Below are positions 1-7,344 of a stretch of 58,802 nucleotides of DNA, piece after piece (position 1 is the first letter of the stretch; every line of letters starts with the position of its first letter). The stretch is taken from NCBI GenBank assembly GCA_017432725.1, contig JAFRIQ010000020.1:1-58802 (forward strand), written 5' to 3'. The notes beneath the pieces were generated by a model, which was not told where the DNA came from, searched no databases, and saw only the letters and a list, made by a program, of their open reading frames with translations. A program made the translations under genes and the position numbers. The stretch is from Bacillota bacterium (GTDB lineage Bacteria; Bacillota; Clostridia; Peptostreptococcales; Anaerovoracaceae).

Positions 1-118
1 CTGTGCTTTCTTTCGATATATACGGGTAAAGCTCGGAACAGACTTCCCGGAAATATGTTCCGTATTCGGATGCGTCTTCCATGAAACGTATCATGGCGGG
101 AGTCCAGTTGAACATCAT
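1..118 (-). CDS. N-terminus of an unidentified protein, cut by the window edge
   Basis: An open frame begins at an ATG on the minus strand (113-118 holds two consecutive ATGs) and runs off the window after 39 codons, starting MMFNWTPAMIRFMEDASEY. The ABC ATPase upstream ends in an ATGA overlap with this start, so the two are probably translationally coupled and co-transcribed. Genes for class I SAM-dependent methyltransferases often follow FecCD-type transporter genes in Firmicutes, and the short aromatic N-terminus is compatible with that, but no methyltransferase motif lies inside the visible part. The identity is inference from context only. Confidence 0.5.
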   Translation of the reverse strand, partial: MMFNWTPAMIRFMEDASEYGTYFREVCSELYPYISKEST

Positions 119-897
119 GATCTTGCCTCCCGGTCTCTTTCCGGAACGATTATTCCGCCTTTGTCAGTTTCCAATATGGATATGGGCACGCCGTAAAGTG
201 TCTTCATCAGATCTTCCGTCATGATATCCTTCGACGGACCGAACGCAGCTACGGAGCCTTCGTACAGAGCCAGGACTTTGGCGGAATAGGTCATTGCATG
301 CTGAGGGTTGTGAGTCGAAAGCAGCACCGTATATCCTTCCTCGGAAAGACGGCAGACTCTTTCAAGTACCCTGAGCTGATTACCGAAATCAAGGGATGAA
401 GTTGGTTCGTCCATAATGAGGATATCAGCATTCTGGGATATGGCTCTTGCTACAAGAACGAGTTGTTGTTCTCCGCCTGAAAGTTTCATGAAATCCCTTT
501 GCGCAAGGTGGCTGATGCCAAGTTTATCGAGAGAATCCATGGAGCGTTCGGTATCTTTTGAAGAAGGTGTACTGAATGGACTCAGGTGCCTTGCTGCGCT
601 CATAAGTACAACGTCAAGCACCGAATATCCGAAAGTAGGTTTATGTGCCTGAGGTATATATGCTATATGTGACGCCAGTTCTCTGGGATGCATTTCTTTG
701 GAATCCCTTCCGTCAATGAGTACGGATCCCGTGTAATTGCGGTAAGAACCCAGTATGCATCTGAAAAGAGTACTTTTGCCAACGCCGTTAGGCCCGAGCA
801 CAGACAGGAAGTCTCCCTTTTGTACGGAGAAGGATACGTCTTTCAGTACTTCATGATCCTTAAAGGAGAAGGAGAGGTTTCGTATTTCGAGTTCCAT
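115..897 (-). CDS. FecE/BtuD-type ABC transporter ATP-binding protein
   Basis: This is the cytoplasmic ATPase of a metal-chelate importer (iron-siderophore, heme or cobalamin class). The 260 residues hold a complete nucleotide-binding domain: Walker A GPNGVGKST at 35-43, Q-loop glutamine 83, signature LSGGEQQ at 139-145, Walker B ILIMDEP at 159-165, and switch histidine 196 in STHNP. Length is normal for the FecE family. Its start abuts the permease stop at 897 and its stop overlaps the next start as ATGA, so the three genes form one operon. No substrate-binding protein gene lies upstream; it would have to sit beyond the window edge or elsewhere. The exact substrate cannot be read from these two subunits. 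Confidence 0.93.
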   Translation of the reverse strand: MELEIRNLSFSFKDHEVLKDVSFSVQKGDFLSVLGPNGVGKSTLFRCILGSYRNYTGSVLIDGRDSKEMHPRELASHIAYIPQAHKPTFGYSVLDVVLMSAARHLSPFSTPSSKDTERSMDSLDKLGISHLAQRDFMKLSGGEQQLVLVARAISQNADILIMDEPTSSLDFGNQLRVLERVCRLSEEGYTVLLSTHNPQHAMTYSAKVLALYEGSVAAFGPSKDIMTEDLMKTLYGVPISILETDKGGIIVPERDREARS

Positions 898-1925
898 CAG
901 TGATTCTCCTTTTGCATCATGAGATAAATAAAGAAAGGTGCTCCTATGAAGGCCGTGAGTATCCCGATGGGGATCTCAGTAGCCAGAAGGTTCCTTGATA
1001 TGTTGTCTACGAGGAGCAGGAAAAATGCTCCGAATATCATTGATGCAGGGATCAGGTACCTGCAGTTGTTCCCGACAATCTTTCTTGAAAGGTGGGGTAT
1101 GACCAGTCCTACCCAGCCGATCATTCCGCTGCAGGCGACTGAAGCGGCAGTGATGAAGGTAGCGCATACTATAACGGCGAACCTGAGCAATTTGGTATTG
1201 ACGCCCATGCTTTTTGCTTCTTCCTCGTTAATGGTAAGAAGATTCATTCTCCAGCGGATAAGGAAAATGGGGGCGAGCCCTATGAGCATGGGTATGACGG
1301 CGAAGCCGACGTCTTTGAGTCTTGTGCCCGAGAGACTTCCCATGAGCCAGTAGGTGATGGCGGGAAGCTGATTCGAAGGATCGGCGACGAGTTTTATATA
1401 CGAGGTCCCTGCAGAAAACAATGATGATACCATTATCCCTGCAAGAAGTATGTTTACTATCTGGTTGCCCCTTATCCTTGCCCCTATAATGTATACAAGC
1501 GTTACAGTCAGGATGCTGAAGAAAAAGGCTGTGAGAGTGATCCCCATTTTTGAGAAATCGAAAAGTATCGCAAGTGCGGCGCCGAAACATGCTCCGGATG
1601 ATGCTCCGAGTATGTCAGGCGCAGCCATGGGATTTTGGAATACGCTCTGATAGGACGTTCCGGCAGTAGCCAGGCAGCATCCAACAAGGCAGGCAAGAAG
1701 TATTCTGGGAAGTCTGATATTTATTACTGCCGTTTCCATATTGGACGTCCAGTTTTGCGTTATGGGGAAGACACGGCTCAGAAGTATCTTGATGACGTCA
1801 GTGACAGGAACGTCATATCTGCCGATGACAAATGAAAATATAAATAATACGAAAAGCAATACTGAAAGAATCAGTATCGCTATCCGTTCACGTTTTCCGT
1901 TTTGTGTAGCTGATTTTGTTTCCAT
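897..1925 (-). CDS. FecCD-family metal-chelate ABC transporter permease
   Basis: A 342-residue polytopic inner-membrane permease, first gene of the operon. After a short basic N-terminus a hydrophobic segment spans about 15-36, followed by the family pattern of repeated helices; recognisable FecCD blocks include NIRLPRILLACLVG, LGASSGACFGAALA and SGMIGWVGLVIPHLSR. It would dimerise and pair with the ATPase encoded next. No Shine-Dalgarno precedes the ATG at 1925. Instead a six-codon open frame (ATG at 1945, stop TAA at 1927-1925) ends exactly on the start codon as TAATG, which could allow coupled re-initiation. Regulation is probably by the inverted repeat beside the promoter. Substrate unknown. 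Confidence 0.92.
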   Translation of the reverse strand: METKSATQNGKRERIAILILSVLLFVLFIFSFVIGRYDVPVTDVIKILLSRVFPITQNWTSNMETAVINIRLPRILLACLVGCCLATAGTSYQSVFQNPMAAPDILGASSGACFGAALAILFDFSKMGITLTAFFFSILTVTLVYIIGARIRGNQIVNILLAGIMVSSLFSAGTSYIKLVADPSNQLPAITYWLMGSLSGTRLKDVGFAVIPMLIGLAPIFLIRWRMNLLTINEEEAKSMGVNTKLLRFAVIVCATFITAASVACSGMIGWVGLVIPHLSRKIVGNNCRYLIPASMIFGAFFLLLVDNISRNLLATEIPIGILTAFIGAPFFIYLMMQKENH

Positions 1926-1945
1926 TACAGAGGTAATATCTTCAT
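1925..1945 (-). other. Possible six-codon leader ORF overlapping the permease start
   Basis: On the minus strand ATG at 1945-1943 opens a frame reading MKILPL and stopping at TAA 1927-1925. The last A of the stop is the first base of the permease ATG. The start sits in the promoter-distal arm of the inverted repeat and has no Shine-Dalgarno. It may be chance, or a coupling device for a gene that lacks its own ribosome binding site. Confidence 0.25.
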
Positions 1946-1976
1946 TTCGTTATTTATTTAATTTAATAACGAAATG
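1943..1976 (-). promoter_or_regulatory. Perfect 12-bp inverted repeat, candidate metal-repressor operator
   Basis: The arms CATTTCGTTATT (1943-1954) and AATAACGAAATG (1965-1976) are exact reverse complements separated by 10 AT-rich bases. One arm touches the -10 box of the permease promoter and the expected transcription start (about 1970) lies inside the repeat, so a bound protein would block initiation. Arm centres are 22 bp apart, two helical turns, as expected for a dimer or tetramer on one face of DNA. The regulator is not identified; a metal-responsive repressor is inferred from the transporter downstream. Confidence 0.7.
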
Positions 1977-2005
1977 ATTATACATTTGTTTCTTTTATTT
2001 GTAAA
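1977..2005 (-). promoter_or_regulatory. Promoter of the ABC transporter operon
   Basis: On the minus strand a -35 box TTTACA (2005-2000), a 17-bp spacer and a perfect -10 TATAAT (1982-1977) lie about 50 bp before the permease start. This is a sigma-A type promoter immediately followed by the 12-bp inverted repeat. Confidence 0.8.
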
Positions 2006-2069
2006 TAGGGTATATTAAAATTGTATATGAGAAGCTTTTCAGTATTAAATTCTAGACAGCATGCAGACA

Positions 2070-2078
2070 TGATATAAT
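2070..2078 (+). promoter_or_regulatory. Extended -10 promoter of the phosphoribosyltransferase gene
   Basis: TGATATAAT at 2070-2078 is a consensus extended -10 element; no good -35 is present at 16-18 bp. The 15-mer GATATAATATCCGTG (2071-2085) recurs exactly at 3287-3301 over the ychF promoter and start site. Confidence 0.6.
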
Positions 2079-2097
2079 ATCCGTGAGCTTTTAATAT

Positions 2098-2143
2098 GCC
2101 GACCCCGGTAAGGCTGAGCCCGAAGCTCAGTTCAGGCTGTCGG
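2098..2143 (+). other. Structured 5' leader, no known riboswitch recognised
   Basis: The leader can fold with an outer stem CCGAC/GTCGG (2099-2103 with 2139-2143) enclosing a hairpin CTGAGC/GCTCAG (2114-2119 with 2125-2130) closed by a CCGAA loop. It lies between the promoter and the ribosome binding site (AAGGAGA, 2154-2160). It matches no purine, PRPP or ppGpp riboswitch signature that I know. It may stabilise the mRNA or be an unassigned cis element. Confidence 0.35.
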
Positions 2144-2168
2144 AATAACAGGTAAGGAGAAAAATGAT

Positions 2169-2720
2169 ATGACGTATACCATAGATGTAGCAGGATTGAA
2201 GAAGGAACTTACTCTCTTTCCGGTAACGGAAGATACGTATATAGCTGCTTTCGTCATTTTCGGAGACGTTGAGATGACGGTGCACGCCGCAAAGGAGCTC
2301 CTTAAGAAAGCTCCGGACTTCGACTATATAGTCGCTCCCGAAGCGAAAGCCATTCCTCTTGCTTACGAGATGAGCAGGCAGAGCGGAAAACCGTATATAG
2401 TGGCGAGAAAGAAGGCAAAAGCGTATATGTCCGGCATCATTTCAGTCACTCTTCAGTCCATTACTACAGCAGGGGAGCAGACCCTCATAATGGACGCCGA
2501 AGATGCGGCAAAGATCAAAGGGAAGAGAGTGATCATTCTTGATGACGTCATCTCCACGGGAGAGAGCCTCAGGGCTACGGAAGCTCTCGTTGACAAGGCC
2601 GGCGGGATCAAGGTCGCAAAGATGGCTATCGTAGCGGAAGGCGGAGCATGGGACAGAACGGATATAACAGTACTTGGGAAGCTGCCTTTGTTCAACGCCG
2701 ACGGAAGCATAAAAGAATGA
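2169..2720 (+). CDS. Adenine/xanthine-type purine phosphoribosyltransferase
   Basis: Predicted cytoplasmic salvage enzyme joining a purine base to PRPP. The 183 residues have the size of APRT and carry the type I PRTase PRPP loop VIILDDVISTGES at 121-133; the acidic pair and following Ser-Thr-Gly bind the ribose-phosphate of PRPP. The N-terminal half has the APRT-like stretch FDYIVAPEAKAIPLAYEMSR. The base specificity (adenine, xanthine or hypoxanthine/guanine) cannot be settled by eye. The start at 2169 is chosen because AAGGAGA ends 8 nt upstream; an earlier ATG at 2164 stops at once. Its stop overlaps the next gene as ATGA, so it forms a pair with the NTPase. It is near but outside the de novo purine operon. 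Confidence 0.85.
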   Translation: MTYTIDVAGLKKELTLFPVTEDTYIAAFVIFGDVEMTVHAAKELLKKAPDFDYIVAPEAKAIPLAYEMSRQSGKPYIVARKKAKAYMSGIISVTLQSITTAGEQTLIMDAEDAAKIKGKRVIILDDVISTGESLRATEALVDKAGGIKVAKMAIVAEGGAWDRTDITVLGKLPLFNADGSIKE

Positions 2721-3259
2721 GAGAAGTTATGAAAAAACACGTACTCATATGCGGAGAACGGGGAGTAGGTAAATCGACCCTCGTGAGAAAACTGCTTGAA
2801 GAGATCAAAGTCCCGGTATCGGGTTTCATGACCAAGTCCACTGAGCCTGATGAAAAGGGTTTCCATGCTATATACATGTATCCCGCTCTCGGGCCGTATA
2901 CCAGGCATGAAAGGGATAACCGTATTGGAGACTGCGATACGAAACAGCACCTGGTGAATCCCGACGTATTCGACGGTCTTGGAATGGAACTTCTCAAAAC
3001 GCCTGAAAGAGGGATAATAGTCATGGATGAACTCGGGTTCATGGAAACTCAGGCGGAGCATTTCTGCGGCAGAGTATTGGAGATCCTCGACGGGGATATA
3101 CCAGTGCTTGCGACAGTCAAATCAAGATACGATATAGATTTCCTCAACGAAGTAAGAGCCAAGGAGAAAGCACAGCTCTTCATGATAGACAAGACGAACA
3201 GGGATGAGCTTTTTGAAGCCATACTTCCTTACGTAAATGAATGGAACAGCCAGCGCTGA
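2717..3259 (+). CDS. THEP1-like nucleoside-triphosphatase (NTPase_1 family)
   Basis: A 180-residue P-loop NTPase. Walker A is GERGVGKST at 13-21 and Walker B is IVMDELG at 101-107; the sequence GFMTKSTEP after the first helix and the ELGFME block resemble THEP1/cancer-related NTPases, which hydrolyse NTPs with broad specificity and whose biological role is poorly defined. The start at 2717 overlaps the upstream stop as ATGA and has GGAAG about 9 nt upstream; ATG 2729 (MKKHVLICG) is an alternative only four codons later. An upstream in-frame start at 2648 would overlap the previous gene by 70 bases and is unlikely. Pairing with a phosphoribosyltransferase hints at nucleotide housekeeping, which is inference. 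Confidence 0.8.
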   Translation: MREVMKKHVLICGERGVGKSTLVRKLLEEIKVPVSGFMTKSTEPDEKGFHAIYMYPALGPYTRHERDNRIGDCDTKQHLVNPDVFDGLGMELLKTPERGIIVMDELGFMETQAEHFCGRVLEILDGDIPVLATVKSRYDIDFLNEVRAKEKAQLFMIDKTNRDELFEAILPYVNEWNSQR

Positions 3260-3265
3260 AACGGA

Positions 3266-3294
3266 TTGAGAAAAGACGGACACTACGATATAAT
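3266..3294 (+). promoter_or_regulatory. Promoter of ychF
   Basis: The -35 TTGAGA (3266-3271), a 17-bp spacer and -10 TATAAT (3289-3294) make a near-consensus promoter. Its spacer lies inside the terminator of the upstream operon. Transcription should start near 3301, so the mRNA would begin with a small hairpin TCCGTC/GACGGA (3305-3310 with 3316-3321 or so) before the AGGAG ribosome binding site. Confidence 0.8.
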
Positions 3295-3316
3295 ATCCGT
3301 GGCATCCGTCTTTTTT
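3271..3316 (+). terminator. Terminator overlapping the ychF promoter
   Basis: AAAAGACGGA (3271-3280) is the exact reverse complement of TCCGTCTTTT (3305-3314), followed by further T residues. The 24-nt loop carries the -10 box of the next gene. It would end the phosphoribosyltransferase-NTPase transcript. The large loop lowers confidence. Confidence 0.5.
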
Positions 3317-3346
3317 GACGGAATAAGTTAGGCTTAGGAGCATAGG

Positions 3347-4444
3347 ATGAAATTAGGTATAGTAGGACTTCCCAACGTGGGTAAGTCGACACTTTTCAAC
3401 GCAATAACAAAGGCAGGGGCAGAAGCAGCCAATTATCCGTTCTGTACCATAGAACCCAATATAGGCGTGGTAACTGTGCCGGATGAGAGGATCACAAAGC
3501 TTCACGAGATATATAACTCGAAGAAGACCGTTTACGCCACCATAGAATTCTGCGATATAGCAGGTCTCGTTAAAGGCGCAAGCAAGGGAGAGGGTCTCGG
3601 AAACCAGTTCCTGGGACATATAAGGGAAGTGGAGGCTATTGTCCACGTAGTGCGCTGTTTCGAGAATGAAAACATAGTTCACGTCGACGGACGGATAGAT
3701 CCGGCTGCCGATATCGACACCATCAATACTGAACTCATACTTTCCGATATGGAGATACTTGAGAGAAGGATAGCGAAAGCCAAATCTTCCATGAAAGGCG
3801 GGGACAAATCCCAGCTTGCGGCATGCAATCTCATGGAAAAGATATACGACTATCTGGGGACCGGGAAGAATGCCCGGAGCATGGAGATAGATGAGGAAGA
3901 TGCAGATTTCGTAAAAAGCCTCGGTCTTCTTTCATACAAACCCGTCATTTACGTCGCCAACGTTTCCGAAGATGACGTTGCCGACCCTGAAAGCAATGCT
4001 TACGTCAGAGCTGTGAAAGAGATCGCCGACGGTGAAGGTTCCAAGTGCATAGCTATATGCGCAGGGCTTGAGGCAGATCTGGCTGAGATGGAAGACGATG
4101 AGAAAGCAATGTTCCTCGAAGACCTTGGGATCAAAGAAAGCGGACTGGATCAGCTCATCAAGGCAAGCTACAGCCTTCTGAACCTCATTTCCTTCCTGAC
4201 AGCAGGAGAGGACGAATGCAGGGCATGGACCATAAAGAAGGGAACGAAAGCTCCTCAGGCTGCAGGTAAGATACATACGGATTTCGAAAGAGGTTTCATC
4301 AGAGCGGAGACCATTGCCTACGATAAGTTCATCGAAGTCGGAGGGTCCATGGCTGCCGCCAGAGAAAAGGGTTTTCTCCGCAGCGAAGGAAAGGAATATG
4401 TGATGCAGGACGGAGATATAGTAAACTTCCTTTTCAATGTATGA
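3347..4444 (+). CDS. ychF: YchF/OLA1 ribosome-associated ATPase
   Basis: A 365-residue translation-associated P-loop ATPase of the Obg-related YchF family. The G1 motif GLPNVGKST is at 7-15, the switch I region has [10 protein letters not shown], and G3/switch II shows [20 protein letters not shown], the YchF hallmark with hydrophobic residues in place of the catalytic Gln. The coiled-coil insert and a C-terminal TGS domain (about 280-365, ending [13 protein letters not shown]) are intact. Length matches the family (363-366). The gene is monocistronic: it has its own promoter and a strong terminator after it. An AGGAG ribosome binding site lies upstream. Confidence 0.97.
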   Translation: MKLGIVGLPNVGKSTLFNAITKAGAEAANYPFCTIEPNIGVVTVPDERITKLHEIYNSKKTVYATIEFCDIAGLVKGASKGEGLGNQFLGHIREVEAIVHVVRCFENENIVHVDGRIDPAADIDTINTELILSDMEILERRIAKAKSSMKGGDKSQLAACNLMEKIYDYLGTGKNARSMEIDEEDADFVKSLGLLSYKPVIYVANVSEDDVADPESNAYVRAVKEIADGEGSKCIAICAGLEADLAEMEDDEKAMFLEDLGIKESGLDQLIKASYSLLNLISFLTAGEDECRAWTIKKGTKAPQAAGKIHTDFERGFIRAETIAYDKFIEVGGSMAAAREKGFLRSEGKEYVMQDGDIVNFLFNV

Positions 4445-4487
4445 ACGGGCTGCAATTCAAATCGAAGCATTTCAATACAAAATATAT

Positions 4488-4521
4488 ATATCGTTCGGTA
4501 TTTGCCGAACGATATTTTTTT
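4488..4521 (+). terminator. Rho-independent terminator after ychF
   Basis: An 11-bp perfect stem (4488-4498 with 4505-4515), six-base loop TATTTG, then a run of T to 4521. Confidence 0.92.
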
Positions 4522-4555
4522 GAGCGGCTCAAAAAAGGGTGTTTTTGACGTAAAA

Positions 4556-4586
4556 TTGCCATATTTTTCGTCCATGATGGTAAACT
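4556..4586 (+). promoter_or_regulatory. Possible purE promoter
   Basis: TTGCCA (4556-4561) is followed after 19 bp by TAAACT (4581-4586) preceded by TG at the extended -10 position. The spacer is long, so the call is weak. The region also holds TTGACG at 4545-4550 without a matching -10. No purine riboswitch sequence is present in the leader. Confidence 0.3.
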
Positions 4587-4628
4587 GTCTCCGTGATTCA
4601 GGATGAGTATCATCAAAGGAGGACCATT

Positions 4629-5117
4629 TTGAAAAAAGTTGGTATCGTAATGGGAAGCGACAGCGATCTTCCCGTGATAAAGAAAGCCACCGACGTTCTT
4701 TCCGAGCTCGGCATCCCCTTCGAAGTACACGTATATTCAGCACACAGGACACCCGACGAGGCTGCCTCTTTCGCATCCGGCGCAAGAGACGCAGGGTTCG
4801 GCGTACTCATCGCCGCTGCTGGTATGGCCGCGCACCTTGCAGGAGCAATAGCAGCCAGGACCACGCTTCCGGTAATCGGTATCCCATGCAAATCATCAGT
4901 CCTCGACGGTATGGATGCGCTTCTTTCTACAGTTATGATGCCCTCCGGTATCCCTGTAGCCACAGTGGCTATAGACGGCGGGAAAAATGCAGCTCTTCTT
5001 GCAGCCGAAATACTGGCAGTTGAAGATAAAGAACTCGCCGCAGTCCTCGATAAAAAGAGAAGCGACGAAGCAGCCGCGGTACTTAAGAAAGATGCGGAAA
5101 TAACAGACAGACTATAA
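4629..5117 (+). CDS. purE: PurE, N5-carboxyaminoimidazole ribonucleotide mutase
   Basis: Predicted to make CAIR in step 6 of purine synthesis. The 163 residues contain MGSDSD at 8-13, SAHRTP at 37-42 with catalytic-type His39, and GMAAHLAGAIAARTTLPVIG, features of class I PurE, which rearranges N5-CAIR made by PurK. No purK is in the window. The start is the TTG at 4629: AAAGGAGG at 4615-4622 is 6 nt upstream and the protein then begins MKKVGIVMGSDSD as in relatives; the ATG further upstream at 4593 lacks a ribosome binding site. A terminator separates it from purC, so purE may be transcribed alone. Confidence 0.95.
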   Translation: MKKVGIVMGSDSDLPVIKKATDVLSELGIPFEVHVYSAHRTPDEAASFASGARDAGFGVLIAAAGMAAHLAGAIAARTTLPVIGIPCKSSVLDGMDALLSTVMMPSGIPVATVAIDGGKNAALLAAEILAVEDKELAAVLDKKRSDEAAAVLKKDAEITDRL

Positions 5118-5120
5118 ACG

Positions 5121-5153
5121 AATGCGGGCTCCTTGCGGGGTTTCGCATTTTTA
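5121..5153 (+). terminator. Terminator between purE and purC
   Basis: AATGCG (5121-5126) pairs with CGCATT (5144-5149), with an inner CTCC/GGGG pairing around TTGC, followed by TTTTAT. It could limit read-through from purE into the purC operon. Confidence 0.75.
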
Positions 5154-5230
5154 TCTTTTCAAACGCCCTTTTTCGGGCACCTTACTTCAGTTTATAAAAT
5201 ATTTTCATACATCAAAAAAGGAGAAACAAA

Positions 5231-5917
5231 ATGGAAAACAATCTCGTGTATTCAGGAAAAACAAAGAATGTATATTCTCTTGAGAACGGTAATTACCTTC
5301 TTAAGTTCAAGGATGACTGCACCGGCGCAGACGGAGTTTTCGATCCGGGCATGAACCAGGTCGGACTTACCATCGAGGGCGTAGGCGACGTCAACCTCCG
5401 CATGACAGAGTACTATTTCAAGAAGATCAACGCCGCAGGTATCAGAACACACTTCGTAAAAGCCAACCTTGAAGATACCACTATGGAAGTTCTTCCCGCA
5501 AAGGTCTTCGGACACGGTCTTGAGGTCGTATGCCGCAGAAAGGCTGTAGGAAGCTTTATCAGACGTTACGGTGAATACATCGAGTCCGGAGCAGACCTTC
5601 CTTACTACGTTGAAATGACCTTCAAAAACGACGAACTCGGAGATCCTCTCGTAACAAAGGACGGACTCGTAGTACTCGGCGTCATGACAGAGAAGCAGTA
5701 TGACGATATCAAGGATATGACCCAGAAGATCACCAAGATCGTAGCGGACGATATGGCGGAAAAAGGTCTTGAACTTTACGATATCAAATTCGAATACGGC
5801 TACGACAAAGACGGTGAAGTAATGCTCATCGACGAGATCGCATCCGGCAACATGAGAGTTTACAAAGACGGCGAATACATTCAGCCCATGAAGCTTTCCG
5901 AGCTCTTCTTCGCATAA
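5231..5917 (+). CDS. purC: PurC, SAICAR synthetase
   Basis: Joins CAIR and aspartate with ATP to make SAICAR. The 228-residue protein begins with the [10 protein letters not shown] block of the family and carries [16 protein letters not shown] near 95-112 and the acidic metal/substrate block [13 protein letters not shown] near the C-terminus. It is a divergent, short PurC like those of Clostridia. The ribosome binding site AAGGAGA is 7-8 nt upstream. It opens the operon: its stop shares a base with the purF start. A possible -10 (TATAAA, 5193-5198) lies upstream without a clear -35, so the operon promoter is unsettled. Confidence 0.94.
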   Translation: MENNLVYSGKTKNVYSLENGNYLLKFKDDCTGADGVFDPGMNQVGLTIEGVGDVNLRMTEYYFKKINAAGIRTHFVKANLEDTTMEVLPAKVFGHGLEVVCRRKAVGSFIRRYGEYIESGADLPYYVEMTFKNDELGDPLVTKDGLVVLGVMTEKQYDDIKDMTQKITKIVADDMAEKGLELYDIKFEYGYDKDGEVMLIDEIASGNMRVYKDGEYIQPMKLSELFFA

Positions 5918-7341
5918 TGGGCGGCTTCTTCGGAGCGGTATCCAGCCGCGATATAGTATTAGATGTCTTTTTCGGTACCGATTACCACAGCCATCTCGGC
6001 ACAGCAAGTGCCGGAATGGCTGTTTGGGATGCCGAAAAGGGTATCGAGAGACAGATACATAATATAAACAACACCCCGTTCAGAACGAAATTCGAAGGGG
6101 ATCTTCCGGGTTTCTCAGGCACCTGCGGTATTGGCTGCGTGAGCGATTCCGATCCTCAGCCTCTGGTGTTTCAGATGAGGAACAGCATGGTCTCTTTAGT
6201 CACGGTCGGAGTTATCAATAATGCTGATGAACTCGTAAAGACTCATTTCCTCGATCACGGAAGATACTTTACGACTCTGAGCAACGGAAAGATAAACGTG
6301 ACAGATCTTGTGGCAGGACTGGTGAACGAGAAAGAAAACATAGTCGATGGCATCAAATATGCCTGCGACATGATCGAAGGCTCTATGACCATGCTCATAA
6401 TGACAGGTCCCGACGAGATCATCGCATGCAGAGATAAAAAGGGAAGACTTCCGGTACACGTCGGAAAAGGCGAGGACGGATGCTGCGTTTCCTTCGAATC
6501 CTTTGCTTACAACAAACTGGGTTATGAAGACTACTATGAGCTCGGCCCCGGAGAAATAGTAAGCATAACGAAAGACGGATGCAGGACGCTTTCTCCCGCA
6601 GGAGAGGAGATGAAGATATGCGCCTTCCTTTGGGCATATTACGGCTATCCGAACTCCAATTACGAGAATGTGAACGTCGAAGTGATGCGTTACAGGAACG
6701 GCGAGATAATGGCAAGAGACGAGGCAGCCAGGGGAACGCTTCCTGACGTGGACTGCGTCGCAGGAATACCCGACTCAGGCATCCCCCATGCCATAGGCTA
6801 TGCCAATGCATCAAAAAAGCCTTTTGCGAGGCCTTTCATCAAATATACTCCCACCTGGTACAGATCCTTTATGCCCGCAAACCAGGGTATGAGGAATCAG
6901 ATCGCCAGAATGAAGCAGATACCTATCCCAGAACTTATCGAAGGAAAGAAACTGCTCTTTGTGGACGATTCCATAGTCAGAGGAACTCAGCTGAGAGAAA
7001 CGGTGGAATTCCTTTATACATCCGGTGCCAAGGAGGTACATATGCGTTCCGCATGTCCTCCCATCATGTATTCCTGCAAGTTCCTGAATTTCTCCAGGAA
7101 CGAATCCTCCATGGATCTTCTCGCAAGAAGAACGGTCCAGGCTATAGAGGGCGACGAAGGACAGAAACATCTCGAGGAATACTCTGATCCCAATACAAAA
7201 AGAGGGAAATGCATGCTCGAGACCATATGCAAGGAACTTGGTTTCGACTCCCTCGGATATCAGACCATAGACGGGCTTATCGAAGCCATCGGGCTTGACA
7301 GAGATAAAGTGTGCACATATTGCTGGACAGGAGAGGAATAG
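5917..7341 (+). CDS. purF: PurF-like amidophosphoribosyltransferase lacking the Cys nucleophile
   Basis: Predicted to make phosphoribosylamine from PRPP. The C-terminal PRTase domain is complete: the PRPP loop LLFVDDSIVRGT is at 346-357 and SGIPHAIGYA at 287-296. The N-terminal Ntn glutaminase domain is present but starts MGGFFG, with Gly where active PurF has Cys after the initiator Met. The usual HRG is HLG (26-28) and the HNGN-type loop reads TVGVINN (96-102), so the glutamine site looks degenerate. Four cysteines that match the Fe-S ligands of Bacillus-type PurF remain (235, 387, 466, 469). No upstream in-frame start supplies a Cys. It probably uses free ammonia or a partner glutaminase (inference). 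Start overlaps the purC stop by one base. Confidence 0.92.
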   Translation: MGGFFGAVSSRDIVLDVFFGTDYHSHLGTASAGMAVWDAEKGIERQIHNINNTPFRTKFEGDLPGFSGTCGIGCVSDSDPQPLVFQMRNSMVSLVTVGVINNADELVKTHFLDHGRYFTTLSNGKINVTDLVAGLVNEKENIVDGIKYACDMIEGSMTMLIMTGPDEIIACRDKKGRLPVHVGKGEDGCCVSFESFAYNKLGYEDYYELGPGEIVSITKDGCRTLSPAGEEMKICAFLWAYYGYPNSNYENVNVEVMRYRNGEIMARDEAARGTLPDVDCVAGIPDSGIPHAIGYANASKKPFARPFIKYTPTWYRSFMPANQGMRNQIARMKQIPIPELIEGKKLLFVDDSIVRGTQLRETVEFLYTSGAKEVHMRSACPPIMYSCKFLNFSRNESSMDLLARRTVQAIEGDEGQKHLEEYSDPNTKRGKCMLETICKELGFDSLGYQTIDGLIEAIGLDRDKVCTYCWTGEE

Positions 7342-7344
7342 CAA

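Noticed and set aside
2453..3061. 202-codon minus-strand frame across the phosphoribosyltransferase and NTPase genes
   Set aside because: Shadow of two well-supported plus-strand genes; composition and lack of start signals argue against coding.
4522..5230. Purine riboswitch controlling purE or purC
   Set aside because: The conserved core of the purine riboswitch is not present on the plus strand before either gene.
5880..5925. Upstream start for purF that would restore an N-terminal Cys
   Set aside because: In-frame codons before 5917 include no start followed by Cys, and the MGGFFG start is well placed at the purC stop.
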